The notes under the pieces were generated by a model, which worked only from the letters and a program-made list of their open reading frames with translations, made no database searches and had not been told where the DNA came from. A stretch of 64,000 nt of DNA from Thysanoteuthis rhombus (taxonomy: Eukaryota; Mollusca; Cephalopoda; Oegopsida; Thysanoteuthidae). The stretch covers positions 56,054,293 to 56,118,292 of the forward strand of contig OY735213.1 of assembly GCA_963457665.1 (NCBI GenBank). The letters run 5' to 3'. Shown in pieces: positions 26,356 to 41,300 of the stretch; position 1 is the first letter of the stretch, and every line of letters begins with the position of its first letter. The position numbers and the translations under genes are program-made.

Positions 26356-29300
26356 GACCACAAAAAAAATTGTTTTTCAATTCATTGTAGCCCAGTAAAT
26401 GGCCTGCCCAAATAACCAGTTCTTGGTGTGTCTTCTGGCATTCTTGCTCATATTTTTGTGCTTTTTGGTGTCTTATGGTCATTTGGAACCATATCTTGTG
26501 CTGGTATCTTTTTCAGATAAAAGATCCATTTTTTTTAGATAATTCTAGATGATTTTTCAGATACCCAGTTCTTGTACATGAACAGTCTACCATGATTCAT
26601 ATCATTTACTTTACTGATTACTAAAGCAACTAGAGAGCAGAGTTTCTCCAAGATGAAACATCTGACAGATGTATACAGATTATCAATGGCACAAAAATGA
26701 CTGAATATATTTTCTCAAGAACTTATGATTCACTTATGTTTTAGAGGAATTAGTTTCCAAGAAATTATACAATGCAAATGTTAGAATTTTAATTGTTGTT
26801 ACTATTAGCATTGTAAGGAATAAATTCAATTCTTCAATTTTTTCCACACTGCTCTTGAAAATGTTATTGAAGGCCTCACAGTATCTGTAGCCCATTGGAA
26901 CTAGAAAAGCTCAAACCGGCAAAGTTCCAACCCCTGTTTCCTCATTAATATTTAGGTTTGTTACGTACTAAACTAAGCTTGGTGAATACCATTAGTACTC
27001 AATTCATCTGATTTATTCCCCTTGGACCTTTATTTATTATTGGGGTAGGAATGATGTAGGAACATAAATTCATTCTGTTCGATTTATATCAAGACCCCCG
27101 AGTTGAGATAAATTAAAATCATAATGCAAAATTAGTGTGATTTTTGTGAGTTTTGTGAGGGATATTTTTGGGTTTATGTCTGGGTCAGACATCCTACAAA
27201 GAACCGAACCTCTTGAATTTACACAGGAAAAATACATTTTCATAATTAATAGCCATTTGATATTTTTTAAATTTTAAGAACAAAAAAACTCTGAACGGAG
27301 CATTTGTAAGTTAATTGCATCCTAATAAATAAATAAACAAATACCCTTATTCTAAGATATATATTTGTATAATTCATCCATACATAAATAATCCTGTCAT
27401 TTTTCAACAGATTCTGTGCTAATAAGTAAATAATGATGCAAAGTATCAAAATTCACATGCAATATTTTTTTTTTTTTTTGAATGAATATTTTTTGTCGAT
27501 TTATGTATTAAAAACTGTCAACAGTTTTCTTCAGTTTTTAAGTGGTTGGCTTCATATGTATGGAGGAAAATCTCACTCCCAACATCAGTTTCTGGTGGGG
27601 GGGGTCCAATTTACAATGCATGTTTTTGCTAAGCTGATACTTCAGTTTGTGTCTGGCAGTGTTCACGCTTGTTTTTGAAAATTCGATATTCTCTAGCAAT
27701 CACTGTCCAACAAAAGGTGAGAGGAGTAACTTATTCATTGATCACCGCTTTTTTTTTTCCTGGTTTTTAATTGATCATCCTCAACATGGCATGCTGCCAG
27801 AAGACTGTTTCTATTGTGTGACTAACCAAACATGTCTGTTTTCTTCTGCAGGAGTTCAAAAGATGATGAAGACACATGTCCAATCTGCCTTCTTGAGATG
27901 TTAGAAGGAGAGAGTCTAGTTCGATGTTTGAATGGTTGCCAAAATCGGTTACATCATCACTGCATCAGCGTCTGTAAGTTGATGGGCTTCATCTTTTATT
28001 CTTCACCCTTCTAATTTGCAAATGATGATTCCTATGTCTCTCAACTTCAACTACTCTTTTCAAAAGCTATCAATCATTTCATAGTTAAAATATGTCAAAT
28101 ATGGCTGCATAGGTGCCTGATTGCCATTCATTTTAGACAGACCCCCTTCATGTTCTCTTTAGAATGCCCTCTTTCCGCTTTAATCAATTTTTGAGAGTCC
28201 ATCTAAACTTCTTCCTTCCTAATATGTAGTAGATGCGACAGCAACAAATTTGTCAAAATTTTCCCATCAAAAGACAGCTAATATAAACCATGCAAGGAGG
28301 AGAACTTGGTTAAACCAATTGTGTTTATAAACACAACATAAGTTCAATTATATTCAGCTAATTTTACTGATTTCAGAATTTTTCTATTTTCCTTAAAAAA
28401 CAAAAGAATTTTCTAGTTGCTGTCAATACTGTACGTTTTTACTTCCCATGTCTCTACTATAAAACTTTCTCTAACAACCTTATTTTGTTCAGATCTTACT
28501 GTATTATGTGGGTGGCCATGCTTTGCTCCCACCCCACCCCCCACTTATATAAGTGACAGATTCATACACATTCCCGGCACCTGAGAGTACTACCAAACCA
28601 GTGTCAGCAGATTTGGCCGGAAGGGGAGATAACTTATCTCAGAGACTTGGCTAAAACTGGTATTGGAATTATGTTGAATTTAGGAATGGGGCAAATCTGG
28701 CATTTTCCACGTCAAGAGGCTGGTTTGGAAAATTTTTTAGCATCTCTAGACCGCAAAGAAATGGTGATGATATGTTAGGCTACGTCATTGAAGGTTATAT
28801 GGTAGGAGGTATAGGACACTGGGATGTAGGAGAGAGAGGAAAGGTGTGCATACTGCCTCTATAACAGTTTGCAACAAAACAAACTTTCACCTTTTTTTCA
28901 TAAAAGCAAATAAGTGGTGTAAAGCAAACTTCCAAAAAGCAGGGATTACCTGTATGCTAATTAAATGAAGGGCAGGGACGATTATGAAACTATTTGCCAT
29001 TTCATTGCACCCAACCTCATCCATCCAATAATTTCTTTCAGGGTTTGAGGAGTGTCACAACCAAAGCCCCTTAATATGTCCTATATGTCGGACAAAGTGG
29101 AAAAGTAAAATTGAAGATGACAAGTAAGTTGGTAAACATTTTGCAAATCAACTTTTTGTTTATGAAAGAGTTTTATTCTATTTTAGCAAATGAAGTTTTA
29201 TTAATATCTCTTACCAACTTTTGCTACTATCAACCTTTTATCTTAAATGTTGTTTTTATCACAACTAAACTTAGGCTGGGTACCCTTTAGCAGTGAATAA

Positions 29301-32300
29301 ATAAATTAACAGCGCAGAATAAAGAATGAGTGAATTTGATTCTCACCCAGAACTTATTCTTTGTTCTGATCCACACTGTTAATTTATTTATTCACTGCTG
29401 AAGAGTACCCAGCCTGGATTGAATTGATAAAAAGCTGCTGCAATTAAGATGAAGGTAAATAGTAGCAAAAATTCATAAGATTCAGAGATGTTTTGTAACT
29501 GCTTGGAATCATTTAACATTTTTTGTCAATATTCAGTAATGATAATTCTGACTGTCTTTGTTCTCAATAAACAAGACTATATATATAGTACTAAAAGTCT
29601 GTTTATCTGTATATGATCTCAAAGTAGTCATAAAAGTGCATTGTAGCTAGAGGTAATGAATTAAAGTACCTCTACAATTTGTTAACCTGAAGAATGCAAA
29701 AAAGTCCTGGTGATTTGTACCGGAATAATGATCATGTCTGGTCTACATTTGTGCTTACCCTGATAATGATATGATTTATATCTAAATCAGTGGTAGCCAA
29801 CCTGGATGATACTGCCCACCAGTAGGTGATTTAGCTTGTAAGTGGGCGATAGATCCATTACTGGGTCGCAAGGTTGGATATTATGTTTTTATTACTTGCA
29901 CATGATTTTCAAGTCACCTGTCTTATTACCTAAAACTGGCTTTTATTTTCATTGCTGTCTTAATGTATGATAGACACATTGTATATTTTCTTTTTGGAGC
30001 CTTTGTATGCATTTTTGGAGTGTATACAGTTGCCCAATGCCCAGTTATCTGGAAATTGAATCTACACAATTTTAGCCATTTTCAATAAATCTAGCCATTT
30101 TTGCCATTCAGAATGGTTGCTAAGTGGCTAATTGGATTCAAAATACTAGTGGGCCAAATAGAAATTTTACCCTCACAAAAGGCACTAGGCATAAAAAGAC
30201 CACTGATCTATATAATATTAGAATTCTGATTCTGCTTATCTATATGTAACAGTGCAGTGTAGCCAGAGGTATTGAACAAGGGTACCTCTAAAGAACAGTT
30301 TTGATCTCTTATTGGTGCCAAAGACCCTATTTAGGCCTTCCACAGGAACTAACTGAAAACCCCACCCGTAGCATAGCTTTTCAGCTAGTTGTACCTAATT
30401 GTAAATATATGAGTTATGAGATCTAGTTAACATGCTTGCCTCGAAGTTTGAGAAATGATAATTCTTGACATATTATTATGTATTAGCTTTTGACTATTTG
30501 AACTTGAGTCTGTGATCTTACAGTTGCCATGATGCTAACTGTGGTTCTTTTTTTTTCTTTCTAAATTGTTTACAATGTATAGTGAATCTAGTATTGGCCA
30601 AGGAGGTTCATCATCTCCTCTGATACCTGACGACCTGAGGCTGCCGTATGCAGAACCTATCCCTGCAGAACACAGAGACACAGCACGGCCTTGGATACAA
30701 GTAAGCCTTCTGTACCACTATTAAAATTTTAGAGTGATCAACTTCAGCCGAAACCAATTAACTCATTAACTGAAGCAGGTGGCAAAGAGTAACAGTTATC
30801 TTTTATTATTTTTTTTTTTCTCTATTTTCATCCGATCTTCCAGCTCTCTCTGTCCAACATAACTGTAAGAAGCTTGTCCCCTTCCAATCCTTTGTCGTCT
30901 TCAAAGACTTTCTTCAGGGTGGTATTAGGAGGCCCAATTCTGTGTACATCTTGATTCCACGATAGGACTCTACCTGCTGGTTCATTATGTCTTGCTACAT
31001 GGCCAGCTAATGCAAATCTTCACTGTCTTATGATGGTCAATATGGCTTTACTAATTACGGAATTCCAATATTTGATAAGTAAGATAGGACGGGAAATTTG
31101 CTAGTGAGGTCTATTACAAAAACAGAGCCAGATAAACAAATTGATTTTTTTCCTTCTGAAGAATTTTGCATTACTAGAATAGTTTACCATCTTATGTATA
31201 AAAAATAAAACTAGTATAAATAATCTAAATAATAACTTGGATTGAAACTAAATTGACAGAGCAATTTTTGGAGTTATCATTTGAAATATATAGAAGAATT
31301 TTGGAAAAACATATAAATAAAATATGTCTGGTAAATGTTCCTCTGTAATGGTAAATTTGTAATTTTTTCTAAGTTCCATACATTTTTATGACATGAAGTA
31401 ATGTATATTTTAATGTTGAATATAGATTTCTAATGTAAATTGTTTACAGTGATGCCAATAGAGACATTTTTATTTAATGAATAAATGATTTTTTTTTCTA
31501 AATGAATGATATTAGCAACAAATTTGTTTGCTTTTATGGAATAAATAATAAAGAAGGAATGACGCTTTGGTTATGTATGCTGTAAGTATCTGGGTTTAAA
31601 ACCTTATTTTCTGTTGCTATTTTATGTGTCAAAATGTTTTTGGTCTGATATTCCTTGACAGTTTGTTTGATCTCATGAAGATGAATTCTTCATAGAATAT
31701 TTTCTTGTAGAAATTGAACAAAGAGTTTGGGTCACCATTGAAATGAATGAGCAAGAACAGTCATTTCTTCTATTGTTTTATACATATATTTTATAAGATA
31801 AATAAACATTTAATGATGTAGACAAGAATGTGAGCTGTATGCATCTTACATCAATTATTATGAACAAATACTATCAAAACATGTTGAATGAAATGAGAAG
31901 ATAAAATGTGCACGATGAGAAATTGGCTTTGAAGTAAAGGTATTAAAACGGGAGTTTTTTTCTTTTTTTTTTTGTTTTTTTTTTTTTTGTTTTATACCAG
32001 TGCAACATTTGGAAATTTGTGATCCGTCTTTAAATATGTAAGGCACAGGCATCAGAGTAAGCATAGAACTCTAAAAGATTGAGCTGAAAATGGCTTGCTA
32101 TCTGTGTTTCTTTAGTATTCTAAATCATTTCATATGGGTTTATTTCAAGAACTATTTACTTCTTTGTGGAAAGAAGTATGTGTTTGTACTATATTTATTG
32201 TGAAATTCTAATTTCAACTCTGGATAGAAGATATATTTAGTATAATTTCAATTTGAAGGCGGTAAAGAGTTGATTTTTGAGCCTCAACAATATTTGTTTA

Positions 32301-35300
32301 CATGATTTTTTTCTTTAAATACCAATTTCACGTGTATCTTTCGTATGTTACAGATTCTTGGCGAAGATCTAGTGTGTTGCTTATTTTCAAGAAACTGGTC
32401 TATACGAGAAGCAGCACTGAAACATCTGAGTCGAGAAATGGTTTCTACTCTGTTACGGGGTGCGGGTGAAGGACGAATGGGGGCATTAATCTCTTCATCC
32501 CAACAAAGTGCCACCCACCTCATGCTAGAATGTTGCTGCAGTGTCCTGGCTTTTATGTGTGCAGATCCTGTATACAAAGTCTTTATTTCATGTTTGGTGA
32601 GTATCCGATTCTCCATTGACTTCAAATTAATTAAACATAAATAATTCTTAATACAATTCATTCTTTACATTCAAAGAGATTTTCTGTCAATTGAACTCTT
32701 TCTTGTTGCTTGTGTTGTTTAAATGATATTTTGGACAATCCATTCTACAGACTTTTTCAGGTGTACTATCTGAATGTGATGGTGGTTAACAGAATTTTCC
32801 CTACGGTAGCAAAGCTACAACGCTGATTATGGGTTTAATCAGAGTAGTTTCCCAAGTGATTGAATACACTTTTGCCAAATGTTCAGTGAAGTCATTTATG
32901 CCCATGGAATAAAAATCAATAACTGCACACTTAATGAACTCCTTAAAAGTTTATTCTGCAGCTGATTAGTTTTGGAACTGTGTATTTTTTATAATCTTCT
33001 ATTGGAGAAAGGTCAGGAGAATAAGCTGAATGAGGCAGAACTTCAATTCCCAAATCATTTTTATTTCATGTCACTTTTGACACCTGTTGAATTGATTTCG
33101 TTACAACAATTTATCAGTTAATGTGGAACCCATCATCTTTCTTTTCCCCATTGCATGCGAATGGTACAAACGTTTGATTTGCATGCTCCCACTATTTGTG
33201 CAAACTTACAAACCGATGATTGAGTGTCTGCCTCTACTGTTTCCTTGAATGTATCATCAGCAAAGAATCGCCTCCTTCCTGGACATTTAAGATCATTAAA
33301 ACTCATCTCCCCATTGAAACTTCTGAAACATGCAAACAGGAACAAATGCTTGGTTGATGCCTCAGGCTTTCTTTCCAAATCTTTATTCATAAAGAAAAGA
33401 TCATACAAAAGTCTCTATTGTCCATGCTGTTGTTCAGGGTTGATAACTCCTACCGGTGAAAAAAGAGCCAATTGTAAAATGTGAAAACTTTTGAACAAAA
33501 ATCTGCTTGATATAAAATGACATGTTATACTCAACTTGTATCGTGCAAATTGCATTGTTTGTTGACAAGTGTCAAGGTGAAAAAAACACCATCACATGAT
33601 AGTGAAGATGTTGTAGTTCTGAAATTATGAGTTCTTACTAATTTTTGTCATTTTCTTTTATGAAAACTGTTGGCAATAACCTCAATGATATAACATATAT
33701 GAATATATATATATATCCATACGTATGTTGATATATTTGTGGGTTTTTTTCTTTGACTGCAGAAAACTTTACGAGCCATGTTGTCTTACACACCATGTCG
33801 AGATGAGCAACAGAGGAACCGCCTTCAAATCATCCTTAAACCTGTCATTGAAGCTATTATCATTAAATGTACTGATGGTAACAGGTCAGTTATTTTAATT
33901 CTTAAGTTCATATAAAGAAAATAGATTGTCAACTTCAAGGGAAATGAATTCTGACTAAAATTATCTCCCTGACCATTTGGTGAATTTTAATTTTTTTTTT
34001 TATCATTCGATTCCACTATTTATTCATTGAAGAGTCCTCCTGTCAATTAATAGTGGTTTCAAGCAGTTTATGAATTGAAGAGTTAAAACAATTTAGAAAC
34101 TGTTAAATATGAATAAAAAAATTATGAATGTAATCAAAGATAAAAAAAATGGCCTAAATTAGTCTACTTATGCCATCTTTTTTTGACGAAAGTATTTTGA
34201 TAATCTTACAATTGCAATGAACTTTGAACATCAAGAATATTATGTTGCTCTTCGTTAAACCAAAATGAATCTGGATTTTTAGGCATTTGCAAAAAAATAA
34301 ATGAGGGAAACTATTTTATAGCCTTTAATAATTCGTTAGATATCTCCCTTGACAAATATTAAAGACAAAAAATATTGACATACATGGGGTATATTATATA
34401 AATAGATTCAAATTTATATGAAGGATTTTGCAGTGTGAATTTTGACTGCTTGGATCTTAGTTTCAGGCATTCTGGTGTTGTAACCCTTTCCAGACCATCT
34501 AGTTCTGGACAGTTAAACACGTGTTTGTTTGTGACTGAATCTAATGATACCAATTGGCCATAGAAAAGTATACACTATTGAATCAGCCCCCCACAACATG
34601 TTAGAATTTATTACTCATTTCATCCTTGATAAAGTTATATCTACAATATGTTTTGCATATATTGACAACTTTATTACATTTGGTTTACATGGATACAACC
34701 AAAACGAGATATTCATGAGTAAAAATACCACTTCCATATAGCCTAAGCATACTCCTACCAGAATATATGTGGTATAGAGGGATTAACTTGTATAGATAGT
34801 TGAAAATTTTAATTTGAGTTACTTTAAAACTGGTAACATTCACAAAAAATTTAGAAAAGAGAGATGAAAAAAATAATACAGTACTACCTCTATTAAGGAG
34901 AATAATTCAATCCACAAAACATCTTGTAAGATGAAAATTGGCTAAACCCATGGATTTCACTAATGTGATCTCAGTAAAAATTTCAGACTTCTAACATCTT
35001 GTAAATAATGCATCATGTATTAATCACTGTCTATATCATGAATAAATACAAATTAACATGTAAATATTGTAATAAGTAAAAAAATAGATAATCATATGAT
35101 TTACCAAATATCTGTCTGTCTATCTAAAAAAGTGTCTAGATGTTAGACATGAATCTAAATAATTATGAATCAATAAATAAATAATAAATGATAATGGATA
35201 ATTTAATGGAATTTCATGGTTTTCATTTTTCACAAACTTAAAATATCTCAAGATTTTCATTTTGGTAATTGAGACCTTCACTATGTGAAATTCCATAATG

Positions 35301-38300
35301 AGATGTACTTCTGTGATAAGCATTTTTTTTTAAAACAAAAACCTTAATTGCACTTTGAGCTTAAGTTTCTCAATACCCCATGTTTGCATAATTTTCAGAC
35401 GAACTAGCCAATTGTCTTTGTCTACGATGGTGGAGTTAACGAAGGGACAAGATGGAGAATTGGCCGTGGGGCGGGAAATTGTGTCTCCTGGTAAGTCCTT
35501 CAATTTACACCTATAATATCTTTGTCTTTTGCTTGCTGTTATGGCAAGAAGTTTTGATATTACATTTAAACAAAGTGAATAAAACCTCTTGAGCAACATC
35601 TATCCTCCCCCACCAATACCATTTAGGATAAGTCAATCAGTCAGTCAGTCAGATTTAGTCCTTCAACTTAGACCCTGCAGCAGACAGGCTTGTAGAACTT
35701 CACTTCAACTTCTATTCAAACTGAAGATGAATACTGCAACTTTTCTATTGTGTACGTAGTGTGTAAATCATAAAGCTGTATTAGAAACCATCTTTAATCT
35801 TTAAGTTTGTCTGGCGAACTGGCTATATAAGCACCTTGCATACAGGTCACACGAATGGAGCTAGAGAATGTAAAATGTAAACATTTATATGAAAATTCAT
35901 CCCCTAAATAGGTTTTTAGTGATGGGTTCAATTTGCAAAATAAGTTGCTACTAAATTGGCCCCTAGTTTGTGCCTGGCTACTTTTATGCTTGGTTTTTGA
36001 AAATTCAGGATTTTTAGTGACCCATCTTAAGGTGAGAGAAGTAACTTATTCATTGATTACCCCTTATCCCAATGCTGCCGAAAGACGTTAGTCACATGAT
36101 TGTTTCTGTTGGATGACTAACCAGACTCGTTTTTTGGAAAAAATATATTTATTTATTAGAATGAAACAAGTTGTATCTATGATTTTTTTTTTGTTTTAGT
36201 CTTGTCAATTTAGTTAGGTCAGTAAGACAGCCTGCTCATAATCAATTGGTCGTAAATTCAAATCATGGTTGGGGAATAAGAGTTTTACATATCAGTTTGG
36301 TCACTAGTTTGTGCTCACTTGTTTTTTTGAAAATCCAGACTTTTTTAGCGATCACTGCCCATCAAAAGGCTAAAGAAGTAGTATTCATTTTCCCAATTTT
36401 TAGGTTGATCACACCACCCCCTTCAACAACACGGCATGCTGCCAAAAGACATTTGCCATGTGACGGTTTCTACTGAATTACTAAGCAGACTTTTATATCT
36501 GTCACATTTTAATGAGACTATTTTTTTTTACCACAGGTTCTGGAGGACTCGGTGGACTGACTTACATCTTGAAGGTTGTTCTGGAGGAATACCAGGCTAA
36601 AACCGTTCCGTGGCAATGGCTACTTGGAAGGCTTTATGTTTTGGATAGACTCTTAGAGGAGTTTCCTGGAGAGTTTGTTGGTGAACCTGAGCCCCAATCT
36701 GAATCATCTGGTGAAGAAAGCAACCCTGCCCCATCAGAAAACACAGAAGGTTGTCGTATCATCATCGTTGCTCGTTTCGCTGTGTATGCTGTTGGTAACA
36801 ACCATTCTCGTATTGCAAAAATTGCCCGTCGCATTTTTTTCATTTGTGTGAAATTTAGTGCAGCCCAGGATGAGATTGTGATACAATTGAACAACTTGCT
36901 GGTGACCACCGTTGAACCCAAATTAATGCGGCCAATGAGAAAGAAACTGGCTCGTATAGTGGACGATTTGAAGGTCACTGAGCCGGTCAAGGATATTCGA
37001 CGTGATTCGGAGAGCAGCCAGAGCACAAGCTGTGTTGGAACTTCGGCAACGGCTTCTCCGAACGAAACCCCCTTGTCCACGCCTCCGAATTCCCCATTCC
37101 CCCCACCAACAATGGATCCACCTCCCATGCTTCGTTCCCCAGCGCCGATCGAAAACAATAACGAAAATTCTTTTATATCACCTCCGCGGCTTGAACAGGA
37201 ACTTCGCCCGAACTCCATATCAGTAACATCAAAAACGGTTGAAAGTTTCCCAACGCCACCATATACACCCGAACATTCCGCATGTAGGATTGCTGCAGAA
37301 AATTCCAATCCCAGTAAGAATGGAAGCATAAGTAACAGCAGCCTGGGTGGATCTCCTCAGCGTCTGCAAAACGTATCTGTGATGTGTTCAGTGACCCTGG
37401 CTACGAGTGACAATTCTGGGGAATGCACTGTGGAAGAGATCAGTAGTGTTTTGGAAGAGAGTAAAAACGGTCACAGGAAAGGACACGAGAGCGGGGGGCC
37501 TCGCATCGTGTGTCAGACCAACATCAACAACTGCAGCAGTAACAACCGAAGCCGGTCTCACATGACTCTGCAAACGTCAACGGCAACAACAACAACCACT
37601 TCGTCATCATCATCATTTTATGACAGTCACCACATGTGTTCTACACCGATTGCCAACACCTCTAGTCATTCATCATCAACGTTATTAACAGAAGATCTGT
37701 CTGATTTAACTGTCTCTCCTCCTGGGAGTAACGGGCCTTCAATATCATTCAAAACAGAAATTTCTACCCCAAAGGGTTCACCTGCTAGTACTGGAGAACA
37801 AAGTAAGATATATTCATTTTTTATCTATTCATATATATATATATATATATATATATGAATCATAAATTACATTATATTATAGAGAAACTTATTTGAGATG
37901 ATCTCTCGTAATTAATGTATCACTCACCCTAGATAACATTAATAAAATAAGCAATTAAAGAAAATGGGGCTGCTACTTTCTTTAACTGTTTATTCTATTT
38001 ATGTTAGTTAGGGCGAGTGATGGTAGATTGTATCAAATAAGTTTCTATATAATATAATGCAATTTATAATTCATACAAACTTTTGTTTGTATCATTTAGA
38101 GGCTGAAGAAACTGAAATTCGAGGGGAAAAAAATTTATCTTGCATCTCAAATATCAACACTGGAAGAACAGAATGATAAAAAACATGTATCATAAAATTA
38201 ATTTTTTGCAAATGATCAGAAATAATCCAGCAGAAAATCTATTTTAAAAACATAATTAAAATCGAGAAAAGTTAGTTCTCATGGTTTTTTTGGTTTCGCT

Positions 38301-41300
38301 AGAAAGAAGAAAGTCTTAATTTCAGTCAAATGAAACAAAAAACAGCTTTTAATTGAGTAGAATATTGCAATGTTCTGAAGTCATTTTTTATTTACTTTTA
38401 TTATCAGTAACATGCATACACCGTCATTATTTAAGTTAACAAATGAAACTTTTATATGCAAGTTTTCTCCTCATCAGAAGTTTTCTGCCAAAGGAAAATT
38501 CTTCTATCATTCCCATGAGTTTTATAAGCATAGATTAGCTGAGCTTATTTTCAAAGCAATTTTAGATTTTTGTCAATAATAATAATTTTCTCTGTTAAAA
38601 GATTTGTCTTCAACAATTTAATGATTGGTTAACGTTCATTTGCCTTTTTTGTTTAATTAGATCCAGCTAGTCCTGATCAATATTGCTGCAAGGAAGAGGT
38701 TGAACGTGAAGAAGCTGTAGCTTTGGCAAAAGCTTTGGAAGCTTCTTCCAAACAAGAACCCTGTCCCCTTGTACCTGGTTTGACTCCATCGGACAAAGAA
38801 GAGGTTATAACAATTCGGATACAACCAGAAGTAGGATTTTCTTTCTACTCGATTCTTTTTTTTTAATAATTTTTTCACCTCTACCGACAAAGTTGGAAGA
38901 GATATTTTTGTATTTATTGTCTTGTCTGTCAACAAAAAGTTCTCAATGAATTTCGATTAGAACATAATATCCCAAAAAGTTTTCAATGAATTTCAATGAT
39001 ATTTTGTAGAAAGGAGGGCTCTGGGCTAAGGAAGTATTGATTAATTTTGGGGGTGCATCCAGGAATTTTTTACCGTAACCTTACTTGCATCACTGCTATA
39101 TATGAACTGATTTTCATTCAGATTATAGTGACAATGGTGTTGGCAGAGTGCTTTCTAGTTTTCACCTTGGGTCATACATAATAATCCCGTCTTTAATTGT
39201 AAGCAAGTCAGCAAAGGACAATCTTGTTCACATTTTTAATCATATTTAGTTTTACTTTTGAATGTAAACTAATTTTTTGCTCTATTCATTATTTATGTAT
39301 ATTTAGATTATTCTAGTCACCAATAGTTAAATATTTTGATGTTCGAAAAGTAATTACGTATCACACTGCTATAAATTATGAGCCAACCAAGGCAAGATCA
39401 GGGTTAAATTGTATGAAACGATGTCTGGGTTTAGATCATCTCTTCTATCCTGTCATTTATAGTGTAAAGTTAAGTGTAACCCCTTGGAGAGTTGAGACTT
39501 TGAAAAGCAACATATGCATCATTGCTTACTGTATGAATTTTGAAAGGTTAGTTGTGCTATGCAGGCACTGAGATACATTTGTGAAGTGTATCCTGATGCA
39601 TTGAAGGCTCATAAATATCAGCAGTGATTTAAAAGGTTTGAAAACGGCTGCTGTCATTGATAGTAATGGTCCTGACATAATTGGCAAATAGTATTTAATT
39701 AAACTTCACTGGTATTTGTTTTTATCTCCTTTTCGAAAATACGTAATTACTTTCCCAACACCTTAATATATGGGAAAGCTTGTAAGGAACTGTTCTCAGT
39801 ATGGACTCGACACCACTTGTTTCCCGTGAACATATTTGTAACCAATTGATATTGTAACAAACAACTTCTAGTTTCTTGAATCTTAACTCCTCTTCCATTA
39901 TTTGTCACAAATAAAAACTTGAAATCAAGCTCTCCTGATGTCACTCAACTACCAACCATTTATACACCCTAGCTCTCTGTCAAACAGAAGTGGCTGATGA
40001 TGACATCATAGTGGAAGCAGTCTTCATTCAACTATTGGAGAATGATACATTTAAAAAATCTGGTTTATTCTAATTAAATACTGCTACCCACAACAGACCA
40101 GTTTAATTACTGTTGCTGGGTTAAGGTTATTCATGTGTTCTGGCATTTACATCTATATATCCAGACTTCACCTAGCCTTAACTGTTCAGAGTAGAAACTT
40201 GACATTTTGCACACACACACAAACACACACACACAACCCTAAATAGGTTTTACAAGGTAAAAAGCAGCATACATGGCTGGCGGTGATTCATATTTTCCCT
40301 TGGAATGCTAGTAATGTTTGTATTTTGAGATAGAATGTTGAATGTTATCACATATATTCTTAATGTATATTTTTTAGGTTTTTTTCTCTTGGAGAAGATT
40401 GCCTGTAATTTGTTTTAAATAGTGTAGATCTTAGGTAAGCCTTAACCACAAATAGTAGCTCAGATGGATATAAGTTAATTGATATTGAACTACAAACTAA
40501 AGTAGAGAGCTCACAACTTCTCTGGAGTGGCTAAATTGTAAAAACATAAAATTTTGCTTCTCGTACAAGAGCGGGGTCCAAAGTTGAAGAAAATTTACTC
40601 TCCTTAAATTTGTATGGCCTACAAAACAAAAATAATCCCTTACAAACAGGTTATACTTTTATTCCCTCCTGCTCTTATTTACTTTTTCATCCCTTCACCC
40701 ATTTAAATCTTTCAAAATCTACTTGAGCTAATGCTTTTATGCACGGAAGATTTTTCATTTCAATATTAAAATTTCTATTCACGTCTTCAGTTCGTAAAAA
40801 CATTAGTCTAAGTAAATTTTGAAAGGTTGTGATGAAAAGCAACTGAAAGTTAGGATGAAGGTAAAAAACTAATCAAAGTTAGCAATAATGTTACAGTAAC
40901 TCCTGCAATAATGAAAATAAAATTGAAAATATTGTTGTATTAAAAGACTAATTTCAAATGTAAACATAAAGAAGTGTCGAATATTGGTCGTAGGGAGTTA
41001 GGTTTAAGGTGTAAAATCAGCTTCTATTTAACTGTAAAGTCCCTGTGGCTGAATGATTGAAGCAGTCAGGTGTATACTGGACACCCTCTGATTCTTACCA
41101 TGGACTTACTCTTTATTTCCCATTACACTGTTTAATTGTTGCCATAGAATTACAGTCTGATTTGAAGTTGTGATAAAAAGTAACTGAAAGTTTGAATGAA
41201 GGTAAAAGCTAGTCAGAATTAATAAAAGTGAAATACATTAAAACTTTTTATAAAATTTTGTGGCTCAATGATTTATCTTGGAGAAGATAACAGTGAAAAT

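Noticed and set aside
36634-37329. 231-codon reverse-strand ORF over the linker exon
   Set aside because: It is the shadow of the MAP3K1 exon 36537-37802. The forward frame carries conserved TOG residues and correct splice sites; the reverse frame has no recognisable domain.
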